Shown here: piece by piece, positions 9,986 to 21,946 of the stretch
Position numbering within the stretch: position 1 is the first letter of the stretch
Layout of the letters: each line of letters opens with the position of its first letter
Assembly: GCA_027563935.2 (NCBI GenBank)
Contig: CM050451.1
Coordinates: 105,117,565 to 105,181,564, forward strand
Length of the DNA stretch: 64,000 nt
Direction: 5' to 3'
Source: Costus lasius
Taxonomy: Eukaryota > Streptophyta > Magnoliopsida > Zingiberales > Costaceae
Position numbers and translations under genes: made by a program
The notes under the pieces: generated by a model
Database searches by the model: none
What the model was told of the DNA's origin: nothing
Seen by the model: the letters and a program-made list of their open reading frames with translations, nothing else

Positions 9986-12178
9986 TGTTATGCTTTAGGA
10001 TATTAAAATAATATAAATTATATTTGTGAATTTTTATTTATTAAGATTTGGGGACTAAGTTGTAATTTATAGAATTAGTGGATTGAATATAAATTATCAT
10101 TTAAAAATAAATAAATAAATAAATAGTTTATACAATGATTGCTATGTAGGAGAATTAAATAAATTAGAGAGGTTGGTGAGCAAAAGTATACTTCTACAGA
10201 TTTCTACAACTTGCTGTCATGTGTTGGAATTTGAAAACAAAAACAAATAAAGAAAGAATAGTGGTAAAAGAGATAAGACTTAATTAGAGAAGAGCCAGGT
10301 GCAATTTTCTCTTCCACTCCCTTTGTTCGTTCTTTCCTTTTGTTCCTCCCTTTTGTTTTTTTATCCTTTTGTCCATCGCCTTTGCTTGGTGTGGTGCCTT
10401 GTGAATAATTTAATCTTCTCTTACTTGCTGGGTCGAGATCAACATCCTCTTGGTGTAGCTTAGAATAGCAGGTGTGTTTTCTTTGGGATTACATTTCTTA
10501 GGGTTTAATATTCCTTTCATTATAGTTTCTTAGTTGAATCTATAACTTCCTTCCCTGCTACAAGTTCAATTGCTAGGAGATCTGGTTCTTGGCTAAAAGA
10601 TGTACTAGGTAAGCTGTAAATTATGTTACATATATAGTATTTGCAAGGATTAAAAGAAACAGGACCTGAATATATTTAGTAATATCAAAATAAGTTGCCT
10701 TGGATTAATACCTATTTTGATTTTTTTTTTTTTAGTTCCTACATATTTTGTAATATGGGAATCAAGCAATTAGAGGTAAACATGAAATGCAGGCTATGAA
10801 TAGATGATAACATTTTATTTGTTGTTGTTGGCTAGGAATGAATAAATTTAGAGAATGAAATATGGGTATTTAGAAATGTAATTAGATATGTTTATCTATT
10901 GCTAGAGATTAAAAATTTTAATCACTATAATTGTGGTATATGTAGAAGTTCGATTATATAATAGTGCAATTAAATGATAGCATATCTTATGTGTAGTAAT
11001 GGAAGAAAAGGAAGTAATTTTGAATAATGATTCAGGTAACAAGTAAGACTTTGGAGTGATCTTGTCACTTGTACCACGGAGGGGCTTGGAGGTAGGAATT
11101 TTGTCCCTTTCTTTGTAAGTCATGGTATGGTATATGTGATACCATGATCTTCTTACTGTTCCTTTCCTCATTATTGTTTCTAATTCCTTTGTTTTCCTTG
11201 TGTTGATTAATTGAAGCATGTGAATGAATGTTTGTGGTTTAAAGTCGCATTATTGATACTGCATTCATATATTTGTTGAAATAATGGATAGATTGGATGT
11301 TATGCATTTTGTTAAGTTATAAGTAAATATAAGTTAGTATTGATGCTTGCATGAAAATGTCGTGACTGTGATAATCTTATTGGCTGATCGAGTTGGACCA
11401 GTGGACCACAGTTTGGCTATAGTTGCCGATTGGCCTTCGGATTATAGCGGTGCCAGTTAGGGCTTACCGTCAGATTGTCTTCAGACAATGCTGGGGTCGC
11501 CAGGTGTTGGACACAACACCACCGGACTGTCTCCGGACAGCCGCTCCACTGTGTGAGCTAGCAGTGGAAACATTCTACTCAAGAGTGCGGCTCATGATGA
11601 TGGTTTATGGTCGTAGCTCGATGATTTCACAACCTGTGTGTTATAAGTATTTTTATGATATCGTATTTTTGATATTATATATATGTCATGTAGTGGTAGA
11701 AGATTAATTGTTTGCTTATCTTGTATTTGATGCATGACATCATCTTGTTACGATTCCTATTTAGTCTTCTGCTAACTCCCTTTGTTTTGCCTCCAGGTCC
11801 AGACGCAACTCCAACTAGAGACTGGTAGATAGCTATAGAGACTACCCAATGTTTTGAGTAATTTATTGTATGATGGGGTAGTTAGGTAGTATTGTAAGAT
11901 GACTTGTGTATTGTACATGTTACATAGACTTTTGACTTTTTGACATGTAATCCATGCTTTGGGTTATGGATCTATCTCACTTGTAGTTTCAAATGCTTGT
12001 GAATAATGTGAAATTTTGATATTGATATAGATGCTGACGTTTCGAGATAGGTTGTAACTATTATATTGTTAGTTGTAAAGTGTTATTGGATTATGATTAT
12101 AATGAACAGGAAATTGTTACACCCAAGGGTGAATTTGTCAATTAATATTTTTAGATGACACTCCGTCAGGCTGTGACA
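9986..12178. mobile_element. Solo LTR, 2.19 kb, TSD TGTGT, nested in the LTR of element B
   Basis: The segment starts TGTTATGC and ends GGCTGTGACA and is flanked by identical TGTGT at 9981-9985 and 12179-12183. Removing it joins the two halves of element B's left LTR correctly, which proves the boundaries. No gag or pol sequence is present, so it is a solo LTR. Its length and TGTGACA end are common in Ty3/gypsy chromovirus LTRs, an inference only. Near 11390-11580 it holds a GC-richer block with short inverted motifs such as CCGGACTGTCTCCGG. Confidence 0.9.
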
Positions 12179-12959
12179 TGTGTAATCGCAACAATATATA
12201 GATGCAATAAAATTGTAATTAACTCAGAAAACACAATCAAACACAAGAACACCAAGATTTAACGTGGAAAAACCCCTAGAAATAGGGTAAAAAACCATGG
12301 GAGTAGGGCACCAAAATTCCACTATGAATCCAAAAAATACACTATCTCTTCACAATAACAATTTCATCAACAACAAGATAAAAAATCACGCAAGGGAAAA
12401 ATTATCCCTAAATTCGCCATTGTATCAAAAATAGTATCTAAAAGAGACCAATGAAAAATCTGACCGTTGGATATGTAAGGAATTACCCCAAGAGAAACTT
12501 TGTAAAATTTTGCGCCGATGAGACGGTAGATCACTCCAAGATCGCGCCCAGAAGAACTCAATCTTTTCTTTTCTCTCTCCTTCTCTCTCCAACCGCACTC
12601 TCGTCGAAATTGAGAGAACCGAAATTTCCAATTGCCCTCCCCACTTTCCTTCATGTGCACATTAGGTTTTAATTAAAAACTTTTTACAAAAAGCCCCAAA
12701 GCTAACAATCTCTCCCTCCTGCATCATGCAGGGATGACCAAGCCAGCCATCTTCTTACAAACCTCAGTTTTCTCTTTTGTCATAACCTTCTTCACTTGAT
12801 AGCACTTTGCCTTTCTTCCATCTCTGCTCATGACAAAACCATTGTCAAATTGCCTTGAAGGTTTCCTTTCTCTAAGAGACTTTTTCAACTGAGTTTTTAT
12901 CTGAGATTGCTGAGATATTTGTCTTTTCTGTGCACTGCTTGCATTAATTGACTAGTGTT

Positions 12960-14338
12960 CATCCTGGAACTTTTCCCCAAGCTGAGAAACTGACTCATGT
13001 TGTACTTTAGGAGAAATGACATTCTTAAATAGAATCTTCACACCCTTTTCACTCAACGGTCCAATCCTCCTATGACATAACTCTGAAGTGGATATTGAAG
13101 CAGTACTAATTTCTCCTCTGAGAACCTCAACATTAGTGTGATAAAGAGCATATTGCTTGCTTCCTCTAGCACATAAAAGTGATCCTTTTGTTAGCTTTCA
13201 CTTTGCATTACCAAATGTGCTCACTAAGTCCTCTTCATCAAGAACACCAGGTGACATCAAACTGAAACTCAAATCAGGAGTATACCTTACATCTATGAGA
13301 ATCATCCTATGTCCAAGGTTAGTCTTGATAATGATATCCTCTTTTCCTTTGATAATTGTAATATCCTTATTTCCCATCTTTACAACACCTAAGTCACAAT
13401 GATGTAATGATGAAAAATAATCAATATGCGGGGTACCATGACAAGAAGCACCTGTGTCAATGATCCAACTGTCTTTTTCATTGACTGCCAATATACTTTC
13501 TGTGTCACTTGCTGCTAGAATGTCAACATCACTGTCCATAGTGATTGTAGTGTTGCTCTCTTTATCCTCTCTTGTGATTCCACTGCTTTCTCCTCTCTAA
13601 GCCTTCTTGAATGACCAACAATACTTCTTACTATGTCCCTTCTTATGACAATAAAAGACTCAACATCTTTTCTGGTAGATGAATTGTTCCTAGAATTCCC
13701 ATGTTGGTGTCGAGATCTATTTGTGCTTCTACCACGATTTTCAATCACCAATACTTGAGATCTATTTGCATCCACAGACATTCTTCTAGTTTCTTCATTC
13801 AACAAGCTTGAAGTTACTAGGCTCATGGATAACATACCATCTGGTGCTGCATTACTGAGAGATACAACCAAAATCTCCCAACTCTCTGGTAGAGAACTCA
13901 ATAATAAAAGTGTCTGTAATTCATCTTCAATTACCATCTTCATAGAAGCCAACTAATTGATGATGTTTTTCATGTCATTCAAATGCTCAATAATTTTTCC
14001 ATCTTCCATATACTTCAGATTCACCAGTTTCTTAATCAAGAAAGCCTTGTTACTAGTAGTTTTTCTCTCATATAAGTCTTCTAATTTTTTTTCACAACTT
14101 ATATGCTACTTTTTAATTCACAATATGATAAAAAAACACTATCTTCTACCCACTGCCGAATATAACTGATAGCTTTTCTATTCAACTTGTTCCAGTCATC
14201 ATCTGCTATTTTTTCTGGTTTAATTTCATTCTCAACTTTATCAAATAAATCTTTGCAATATAGGTTGTCTTCCATCTTGGCTTTCCAAATAAGTCAATTT
14301 TTTCCATTAAGAACAATCATCATATTGCTAATTTCCAT
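12960..14338 (-). pseudogene. Copia gag-protease of element B, several breaks
   Basis: This is a paralog of the gag-protease at 7893-9266. The gag ATG is at 14338. Breaks include TGA at 14294-14296 where element A has Trp, frameshifts in the first third, a stop before LASMKM near 13952, a lost base in the zinc-knuckle region near 13655, and a TGA at 13198 after the protease. It retains Trp in LPESWEIL, where element A has a stop. The protease motif DTGASCHGTP is closer to the family consensus than that of A. Non-functional. Confidence 0.85.
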
Positions 14339-14983
14339 GATTAACACAAGTAAATAATTAACTTGCCTCTGATACCATTGTTGGGATTTTACCTCGACAA
14401 TAATAAATCCCTAAATCTCACTTATGTAATCACAACAATATGTAGATGCAATAAAATTGTAATTAACTTAGAAAACACAACCAAATACAAGAACGCCAAG
14501 ATTTAACATGGAAAAACCCCTAGAAATAGGGTAAAAAATCACAGGAGCCGGCCACCAAAATTCCACTATGAATCCAATAAATACACTGTCTCTTCACAAT
14601 AACAATTTCATCAACAACAAGATGAAAAATCACACAAGGGAAAAATTATCCCTAAATTTACCATTGTCTCAAAAACAGTATCTAGAAGAGACCAATGAAA
14701 AATCTGACCGTTAGATATGTAAGGAACTACCCAGGACAAACTCTGTAAAATTTTGTGCTGATCAGACGGTAGATTTCTCTAAGATCGCACCTAGAAGAAC
14801 TCAGCCTTCTCTTTTCTCTCTCCTTCTCTCTCCAGCCACGCTCTCGTCGAAATTTAGAGAACCAAAATTTCCAATTGCCCTCCCCACTTTCCTTGTTTTA
14901 ATTAAATACTTTTTACAAAAAGCCCCAAAGACTTTTTGTATTTACAAATGGGTCCCTACATGATGTAGGACCCATATCTAACA

Positions 14984-15583
14984 GCCCTCACCTCTCGCCG
15001 AATGCCCAAAACCCTAGATAGCACAAACAAATCCATCTCAAGGCTACTAGACGAAGCCCGCACCGACATAGTGATTGGCTACTGAACAGAGCCCATACCA
15101 GCATAGGGATCGGCTTATATCCTGCAGGAATCATATATTCCGGCAGGTACATAGTCTACTCCCCTTCCCCGTCCACTGCCCCTCCGTCCCCGCACATCTC
15201 TGGCATCAGCTCCACCACCAGTGCCCTCCTTCCTATTAATTTTTTTTATATATTATGGAGAACGATTCGCTTGGATGTTGTTTCATCTCCGATCACGTTA
15301 CTTTTTTTTTTTGTTTGAGTATTAATCTCAAGGTTCTGGATCATGCTTTTTTTTAATAATTTATTTTAATCATTCGTCTCGAAAGAAAATTCATGAGATG
15401 AACAATACATGACAAGAGATAATTTTTCAGTTCCTCTTTAATAGTTTATTTTTTAATAATTTATTTATTTTAATATTTTTTTATGGTTTTTTTTCTAAAA
15501 CTAAAAAGAAAAACCATGAGCACGATGACAAGAAACCAAAAGAAAACTAAAGAACAAAAGTTCTTCTTTCTTTCTGTTCTTGT
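14984..15583. other. Intergenic, no gene recognised
   Basis: The stretch opens with GC-moderate sequence (14984-15220) and then runs into T-rich and A-rich tracts. No frame, terminal repeat or RNA gene was recognised. Confidence 0.6.
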
Positions 15584-18083
15584 ATTGTAATATCTCGGAT
15601 ACATAAACTAATTTTAGTGTGTGATGCAGTGCTCGGATGCAGTTTCATAGGTTGTAGACAGGGAAGATAATCTTAGTGGATAAGTCAATTATACATGATC
15701 CTTGTCTATATTGTATATTTATTTATAATGTATATTTGTTTGCGCTATATATTTGTTTGCAATGGCAAGTTGTATATAAAGGATTTTCATTTGTAAAGGT
15801 ATTTGTATATAATAGATATTTGTTAGCAATGTATACCTATTTGTAATAACAATTTGTTTGTCGTGGATAGAGTCTGTATAGTAGATTGAGCTTGAATGTA
15901 GTGAATTGAGCTTGACAAATATCGTGGATCATGCGTGTAAGATCATGGATAAGCCTATCCACAATATTACAAGCTTATCCACGATATCATAGACACAATC
16001 CATGATATGATAGGCATAATCCATGATATTACAGATATGATTCATGCTATTACAGGTATTTGTATGTAATGGATATTTGTTTGCAATGTATACCTATTTG
16101 TAATGGCAATTTGTTTGTTGTGGATAGAGCCTGTATAGTGGATTGAGCTTGAATGCAGAGAATTGAGCCTGACAAATATCATGGATTGTGTCTGTAATAT
16201 CATGGATCGTACCTATAATATCGTGGATAGGCTTATCTATGATACTTGTAACTTATCCATGATAGTTGTGGCTTATCCACGATATTTGACAAGCTTATCC
16301 ATGATATTTGTGGCTTATCCAAGATAGTTGTTCTATTTATCCACGATAGTTGTGTCATATCCATGATAGTTGTTCTATGTATCTACAATAGTTGTGACTT
16401 ATCTACGATAGTTGTGTCATATCCACGATAGTTGTTCTATTTATCCATGATAGTTGTGTCATATCCACGACAATTGTTCTATTTATCCATAATAGTTGTG
16501 ACTTATCCATGATATACGACATTCTTATCCACGATAGTTGACAGGCTTATTCACGACATTCACGATAGTTGTTCTATTTATCCACGATAGTTGTGTCATA
16601 TCCACGATATTTGTTATATTTATCTATAAGAGTTGTAACTTATCCACGATAGTTGTTCTATTTATCCACGATAGTTGTTCTATTTATCCATGATAGTTGT
16701 GACTTATCCACGAAATTTGACATACTTATACAAGATACTTGTGGCTTATCCACGATAGTTGACAGGCTTATTCACGATATTTGTGGCTTATCCATGATAG
16801 TTGTTCTATTTATCCATGATAGTTGTGACTTATCCACAATAGTTGTGTCATATCTACGATAGTATGGCTTCTCCACGATATTTGTCGGCATTTCACAATA
16901 AACAAATTGTCATTACATACAAATATCCATTGCTAACACATGTCCATTACATACAAATACCTTTACAAATGTAAATACTTTATATACAATTGACTTATCC
17001 ATTAAAATTATCCTCCCTGTCTACAACATGTGAAGCTACATCTAAGCACTGCATCATGGGATAGTGTCACCTATTAAGTCAGGGCAATAAAATGGAGTAG
17101 CTCTAAAGCTGTAACAGTAAGGGGAAATGATTCATGGCAGAGGATATTATAAATAGCTAGCAATTGATAGAGAATAAGAGCACGAGCATGATTAGACAAA
17201 ATACACGCCAAGGTTTTCATAAACAGAAGCACGACAACATGGTGGTAATCATGAAGGAGTTTCAGCTTAGTTCTAGCCTAGATGGGCTTTTTCTTGTTAC
17301 AGTTTCTTCCAGTTCAGGTTGAAAATTTAAAAAAAATAGTTGGGTGTTCAATGTTAGATATTTCAATCAAGTTAAACTGACTATACTAAAATTTTATTGA
17401 CATTAAAAATAAATAACAAAATTGAAAAACTAAACAAACCTGAAACTTCCAATTTGGTTTTAGTTCAGGTTCAGTTTTAAATTTAGGCATTAAATTACTT
17501 ATTTCGAACTTCCACCTTTGCTTCATTTAGCAATAACAATTTAACCAACTACAACTAATTAAAGAACTTTAGAATCTTTTAGATAATCAAAATAACTAAA
17601 GAAATAAAAAAATCATAAACGATTGCTTGCTAACATTTAATCAGCTTTCTACTTCTCAGGACATAGGAATAGTATAGAGCCAATATTGCACTATTAAAAG
17701 CAATTAAAATAATAGAGCAATGAATTAAGGACAACAGAATGAGACAGTGAGAAAAATTTTCCCAAATAAGTTGTTATTAACCAGAGGAAGTCAATTTAGT
17801 GTGACTGGCTTGATTATTGCAGCATAGTTAAGATTATTACAACCTTAAGAACCCCAATTCATTTCCTAATTTACACAATTTACTTATTTAGCTTATTAGA
17901 ATAGAAGAAAAGTTAGTGTTGGCAAAGATACTGAAGGCTACAACATGTGACTTATCCATTAAAATTAGTGCTCATTATAATTGACTTATTCATTAAAATT
18001 ATCCTCTCTGACTGCAACATGTGAAGTTATCCGAGCACTGCATCACACACTAAAATTAATTTACATATCCGAGATTTTATAAT
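15584..18083. mobile_element. Element with ~100-bp terminal inverted repeats and internal minisatellite
   Basis: The left end (15584-15690) and right end (17980-18083) are imperfect inverted repeats of about 100 bp; both carry ATCTCGGATA, TTTTAGTGTGTGATGCAGTG and TAAGTCAATT in that order from the tip inward. A second inverted copy of the arm, lacking its tip, sits inside at about 16890-17062. The left arm is followed by the ~20-bp-unit minisatellite. Long inverted ends without coding capacity suggest a non-autonomous DNA transposon, perhaps Mutator-like, but no 8-11 bp TSD was found (9-bp flanks CTTGTATTG and TAATGTAAA differ). The unique part (17063-17920) holds no recognisable gene. Confidence 0.7.
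15950..16885. repeat. Minisatellite, ~20-22 bp units
   Basis: More than 40 imperfect units of the type TTATCCACGATAGTTGTG follow one another, with linkers alternating between TGTCA, TGACT, TGGCT and TTCTATT. The left third (15950-16230) has both orientations of the core (ATCGTGGAT and ATCCACGAT). Inter-unit identity is high in the middle and drops at the edges, as expected of a unit-slippage array. Confidence 0.93.
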
Positions 18084-18900
18084 GTAAAAAGCTGATTTAT
18101 TTAACACTAACATAAATGGATGTAAACATGCCTATCATCATAACAATTTATGAGATAGCAGGCTTGACATAAGTTGTTGGTTGAGAAGGGAAGGTGAACA
18201 TTACTTGAGATTCCTACAAGCAAAAATTGACAAAGATAAAGATGACAGCCATTAAGAGGCAAATAGATATACATATCTTTTAAATGTTATCACCTATGTT
18301 GGCATGTACATGGGAACAGCGGAAGCAATAACAGGATATACCAAATGTGAGAAAATATTAAAGGACTTAACTTATAAAGAAATTTGCAAATGATGTTAGA
18401 ACTGTGCTTGATTGTCCTTGTCTTCAACTTACTGTTATTTACTTGCACAAGACTTCGTCAGATAAGAAAATGTAGCAATCATTAACAACTAATGTTCAAC
18501 CACCAGGAAATACCAAATGTGAGAAAATATTAAATGAAAAAACATGCCACCTGATTCAAAGGGGCAGATATGGTTAGGGTTAGGGTTTGCTGGGAGAGAG
18601 GACAGCGATAGCCTCCAACATATAGGAATCAAGTTTTAGGCAAGCCGGAGAAAGAGAGAACGAGGGAGAAGGAGAGATTCAAAGACATATTCTAGCTTGG
18701 GTTAGGGTTTTCGACGAGAACGAAGATTTCACCCGAGAAGGAGGAATGTGCGATGAGTGGTTTCCGAAAAGTAGCAACCCTGCTCTAAGCACAAGGGAGA
18801 AGGCCAAGATGGATTAGAAGAAACAGCTAGGGTTCAAGGCGTCCGGCGAGAGGTTGGCGTTGGTGGAAAAAAATTTTTGCAGGTTCTGCGAGAGAGATCA
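18084..18900. other. Unassigned, possible leader of a decayed gene
   Basis: A ~25-bp direct repeat (ATACCAAATGTGAGAAAATA plus flanks) occurs at about 18337 and 18509. At 18570-18590 the sequence GGTTAGGGTTAGGGTTT reads as telo-box motifs (AAACCCTAA) on the minus strand, typical of plant 5' leaders. GA-rich tracts follow to about 18950. No coding frame with known motifs was found, so no gene is called. Confidence 0.4.
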
Positions 18901-18918
18901 AATCACACTCGAGAGTTA

Positions 18919-18949
<31 letters not shown>

Positions 18950-19140
18950 GAGTGCAGGTTAATGACACTTCGAAAAGTAACTAGGATTAGCTGTAGCACC
19001 GAACGGGGAATTAACAGAGTAGGGCATGCTCTAAGATTTATGCAATCTATGTAACTTTAAGATTCGATTTTCAAATTTTAGGAGGCGCTGTTCAAGATTC
19101 TTGGGCAGCTCCTATGCTTAAAAAAAATTTTCCTTCTAAG
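18900..19140 (-). repeat. Dispersed repeat, inverted relative to 6650-6925
   Basis: The minus strand of this segment aligns with the plus strand of 6650-6925, with matching order of blocks such as AAGAATCTT, AATCTTAAAGTT and AGAGCATGCCC. It also includes a GA dinucleotide-rich run (18921-18951). The class of repeat is unknown. Confidence 0.6.
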
Positions 19141-19264
19141 GTGACAGCGAGCGTCCTCAACAATGAGTCAATGATTTATGTTTGCATGCATCTTTTCTAC
19201 CGGTTTTCTATTTGGGTATTCCAACCCATACACACCAAGCCATCATCGTTTTCTGGGTCAATTT

Positions 19265-20945
19265 CATACAATAAAATAACGACGTAACAACATATGTGAT
19301 TAAATCATAGATTCTAAAAAAAGTATATATTAAACTATTTGTTATTTTATTTATTAAAAATTATAAAGCACAAAATTATTTTTTTTACACTTTTCGAATT
19401 ATTACTATAATTCTATGAAAATTCTATAATAATTAAATTTGAATTTAATTAATTAAAATTTGATTAAATTAGAGTTAAAGTTAGTATGCATGCCATAAAT
19501 GCGTAATTGAGATCTAGTCTACAAATATTAACTACACCAAAGACTTAGGCTACCGTTTTACTTGATTTAGTGCCCGTTTGGAGGCACGTTGCTTCCTGCG
19601 GCGCTAGGAAGAGCGGCAGAAGCAGCAAAAAAAAAAAATCCCAACTTTTGTAAATGCGGTGCTGTGGAATAGTAGCATTGCATGCACTATTCATGAAAGC
19701 AAGGTAGCGGGTGCTTTGACTGCTGCCATGCTATTGTAGCCAATGTGATGCTACAGTAGTAATATCAAATTTATATTAAATTAATTATTATTTACATATT
19801 TATATTTTATAACTATATACATCAATTAATTATATATTAAATTATATTATATTTTGTTAATTCTATTATTTATATTATAATATATTAATTAATATTTTTT
19901 ATAAAAAAGAATTTTAATTTTTTTTTATTTTAAAATATAATTAATAATTAAATTTTATATTAAAATTAATTATTTGATCTTATAAAATTTAATAACTTTA
20001 TTAAAATAATTATTTTAAATTTTAAAAATAAATTTAATTTTAAAATAAAATTAATAATTAAATTTTATATTAAAATTAATTATTTGATCTTATAAAATTT
20101 AATAACTTTATTAAAATAATTAATAATATAAAATTAAATAATTAATTTTATTATTTAATTAATTATTTTATTTTATTATAAAAATTTATAATTTTAATTT
20201 TAATATAGTTTATTAAATTAATATTTATTTATTTATTAACAACACTAACAACATAATAAATCTATAAAATAACTTTAATAATAGTTGCTATAGTGATAGC
20301 ATAGTTAGACTCATCAAATACCCTTAACAGCATGTGCTACAGTGACAGCGCAACTATCATAGCACCAAACTAGCCCTTAGTTTGCTGGCTCAATAGCATT
20401 CTAGGCTAGGTAAAACATTGGGCTAACACCCATAAACTATTGTTGGGCTAGTACTCAGCCACGGGCCACGCTATTGACACAATCTCATTTCATGCATGTC
20501 GCGGCCCGCTGGTTCATACACAACCTAAGTGGGCTCTACAAAGATCAAACAAAGAGGTCCAATTTGTCTATATCAACCAAGTTAAGTTGTATAACGATCA
20601 TTAAAGGACCTTCTACCGCACGCATTTCTATTATTTGCATAACATTGAATCCTTACTTTTTCATGCAATTATCATTTAATAAATTCAAGCGATAATTGTA
20701 CCATCATGACTTACTAAAACACGTTTAATAAATGTGAACATTGTTTCTTCCACAACACGCAATGCGTTATGGTTAGTCGAAATAAACTTTGATACGCTCA
20801 CTAAATTGAATCATGATACAATAATGTACACAGATTCTTTTTATAACTATTTGAATATTTCAACATCATAATTCAGAATTAATCAAAATTTAATGATGAT
20901 CAAATTTACTTTTATACCGAATAGATGGAGCCTCACGTAACCGAT
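19265..20945. repeat. Diverged duplicated segment, copy 2 (interrupted by an AT-rich element)
   Basis: The arms 19265-19566 and 20380-20945 align with 4225-4513 and 5586-6122. The shared order and orientation point to one ancestral sequence. Here it is interrupted by the element at 19570-20376. Small indels and many substitutions show that the duplication is old. Confidence 0.75.
19570..20376. mobile_element. AT-rich element with TTA TSD, PIF/Harbinger (Tourist)-like
   Basis: The ends GTGCCCGTTTGG and CCAAACTAGCCC form a 12-bp imperfect inverted repeat flanked by TTA (19567-19569 and 20377-20379), the usual target of PIF/Harbinger elements. Subterminal regions carry matching GCTACAGTGA/TGCTACAGTAG blocks. 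The core is almost pure A/T and holds a direct duplication of about 80 bp (19930-20010 versus 20040-20120). There is no coding capacity. At 807 bp it is long for a MITE. Confidence 0.6.
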
Positions 20946-21938
20946 GCGTTTTTTAGCTGACGTCAGGCGCATTGCGTCAGCATCATAAATGGATCAACGT
21001 GATGTCCCATCGTTGCCGACGTCAATTAAAAATAATAGTAGGCCGTCCCTCCACCGTAAGCGATGTCGGCGCATAAATTCTTAACGTCAAAAGCAAACTC
21101 ATGAGCACCAAAGAAATGGCTATCGTCAAAAGCAAACTTTTGAAGCGGTGGCCTCTCCAATATTATATCGAGATTTCTATATGCATGAATTCCAAAGCTT
21201 GAATCATAAGAGAAGACGGTGGATGGGGCGTGGCCCCGCTAAAAAAACACGTTTTTACGTGTTTATCTGTCGCAATTGTCTGGCTAGGGTCCCCATGATC
21301 GTTCGATGCGACTTTTCAGCAGGGAGCACACAAGATTGATAAGGTTCAATGATGCCTGATTTATTTGATGTCGATTCGACGATCGGAGTGTATCGACAGG
21401 CACATTTGGTTTCAGCGCCGACTGATGAGCATAATATATTTTGACACGTTTGTTTGGGAGAGAGACGGAGAGATTTTAAGGACTAACGTGTATCCATCAG
21501 TGTGAATCGTGCTTAACGTAATCTCTGCCGAAAGCAGCCGCCATAGCCTAAATCATCCATCAATTTCAATTCTAACCTAACTCATTTGACACGGCTACTT
21601 CTACTCTTACGTGGCCGCAAACCGTAAGTTTGATTAGAATTGCATTTGCCGCAATGAAAGACATATCTTTTTTTTCTTTGGTCTCTCAAGGACATTGAAC
21701 CTGCAATTGAGTGATTTTAATTAATACTGTACTATAGCAAGACATAAGTCTGTTGATGACATAATTACCTTCTATTTATGACGCGTCAATTAATTTGTCA
21801 TGGCTGACGTCAGCCTACTAATTGCTTGAGAAAAAAAAAATGAAATGCTTTTCAATCACACGCACACAATATCTACAGCCCACAAATTAAATATCTACAG
21901 CCCACAAACGCGTCAATTATTAAATATCACCGACTCAC
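20946..21938 (+). promoter_or_regulatory. Upstream region of the DMR6-like gene with TGACGTCA sites
   Basis: Two TGACGTCA palindromes occur, at 20958-20965 and 21805-21812. The second lies in a 14-bp perfect palindrome, GGCTGACGTCAGCC (21802-21815), about 230 bp before the ATG. TGACG is the binding core of TGA bZIP factors, which act in salicylic acid responses. A 20-bp tandem duplication (ATATCTACAGCCCACAAA) lies at about 21870-21909, just upstream of the TATA box. Several CGTCAA (W-box core) sites are present, as at 21785 and 21911. No gene was recognised elsewhere in this stretch. Confidence 0.55.
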
Positions 21939-21946
21939 TATAAAAG
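21939..21946 (+). promoter_or_regulatory. TATA box of the DMR6-like gene
   Basis: TATAAAAG lies 97 bp upstream of the ATG, giving an expected transcript start near 21970. Confidence 0.8.

Larger units (their letters stand above)
9953..14983 (-). mobile_element. LTR retroelement B, gag-protease only, LTR split by a solo LTR
   Basis: The right LTR is 14379-14983. The left LTR is in two pieces, 9953-9985 and 12184-12707, separated by the 2.19-kb insertion at 9986-12178 and its TSD. The primer site TGGTATCAGAGGC is on the minus strand at 14365-14377, and a polypurine tract follows 12707. The internal region (12708-14378) matches element A throughout and lacks pol in the same way. Its left LTR fragment abuts the right LTR of element A at 9952/9953, so the two elements lie head to tail with adjacent LTRs. 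Confidence 0.85.

Noticed and set aside
15950..16885. Many TTATCCAC-type motifs that resemble bacterial DnaA boxes, suggesting a replication origin.
   Set aside because: They are units of a plant minisatellite inside a TIR-bounded sequence; there is no bacterial context, and the unit ends in GATAG, not the DnaA consensus ACA.
18570..18590. TTAGGG repeats that might indicate an interstitial telomere.
   Set aside because: Only about two units, and the plant telomere unit is TTTAGGG; telo-box motifs of this kind are common in 5' leaders.
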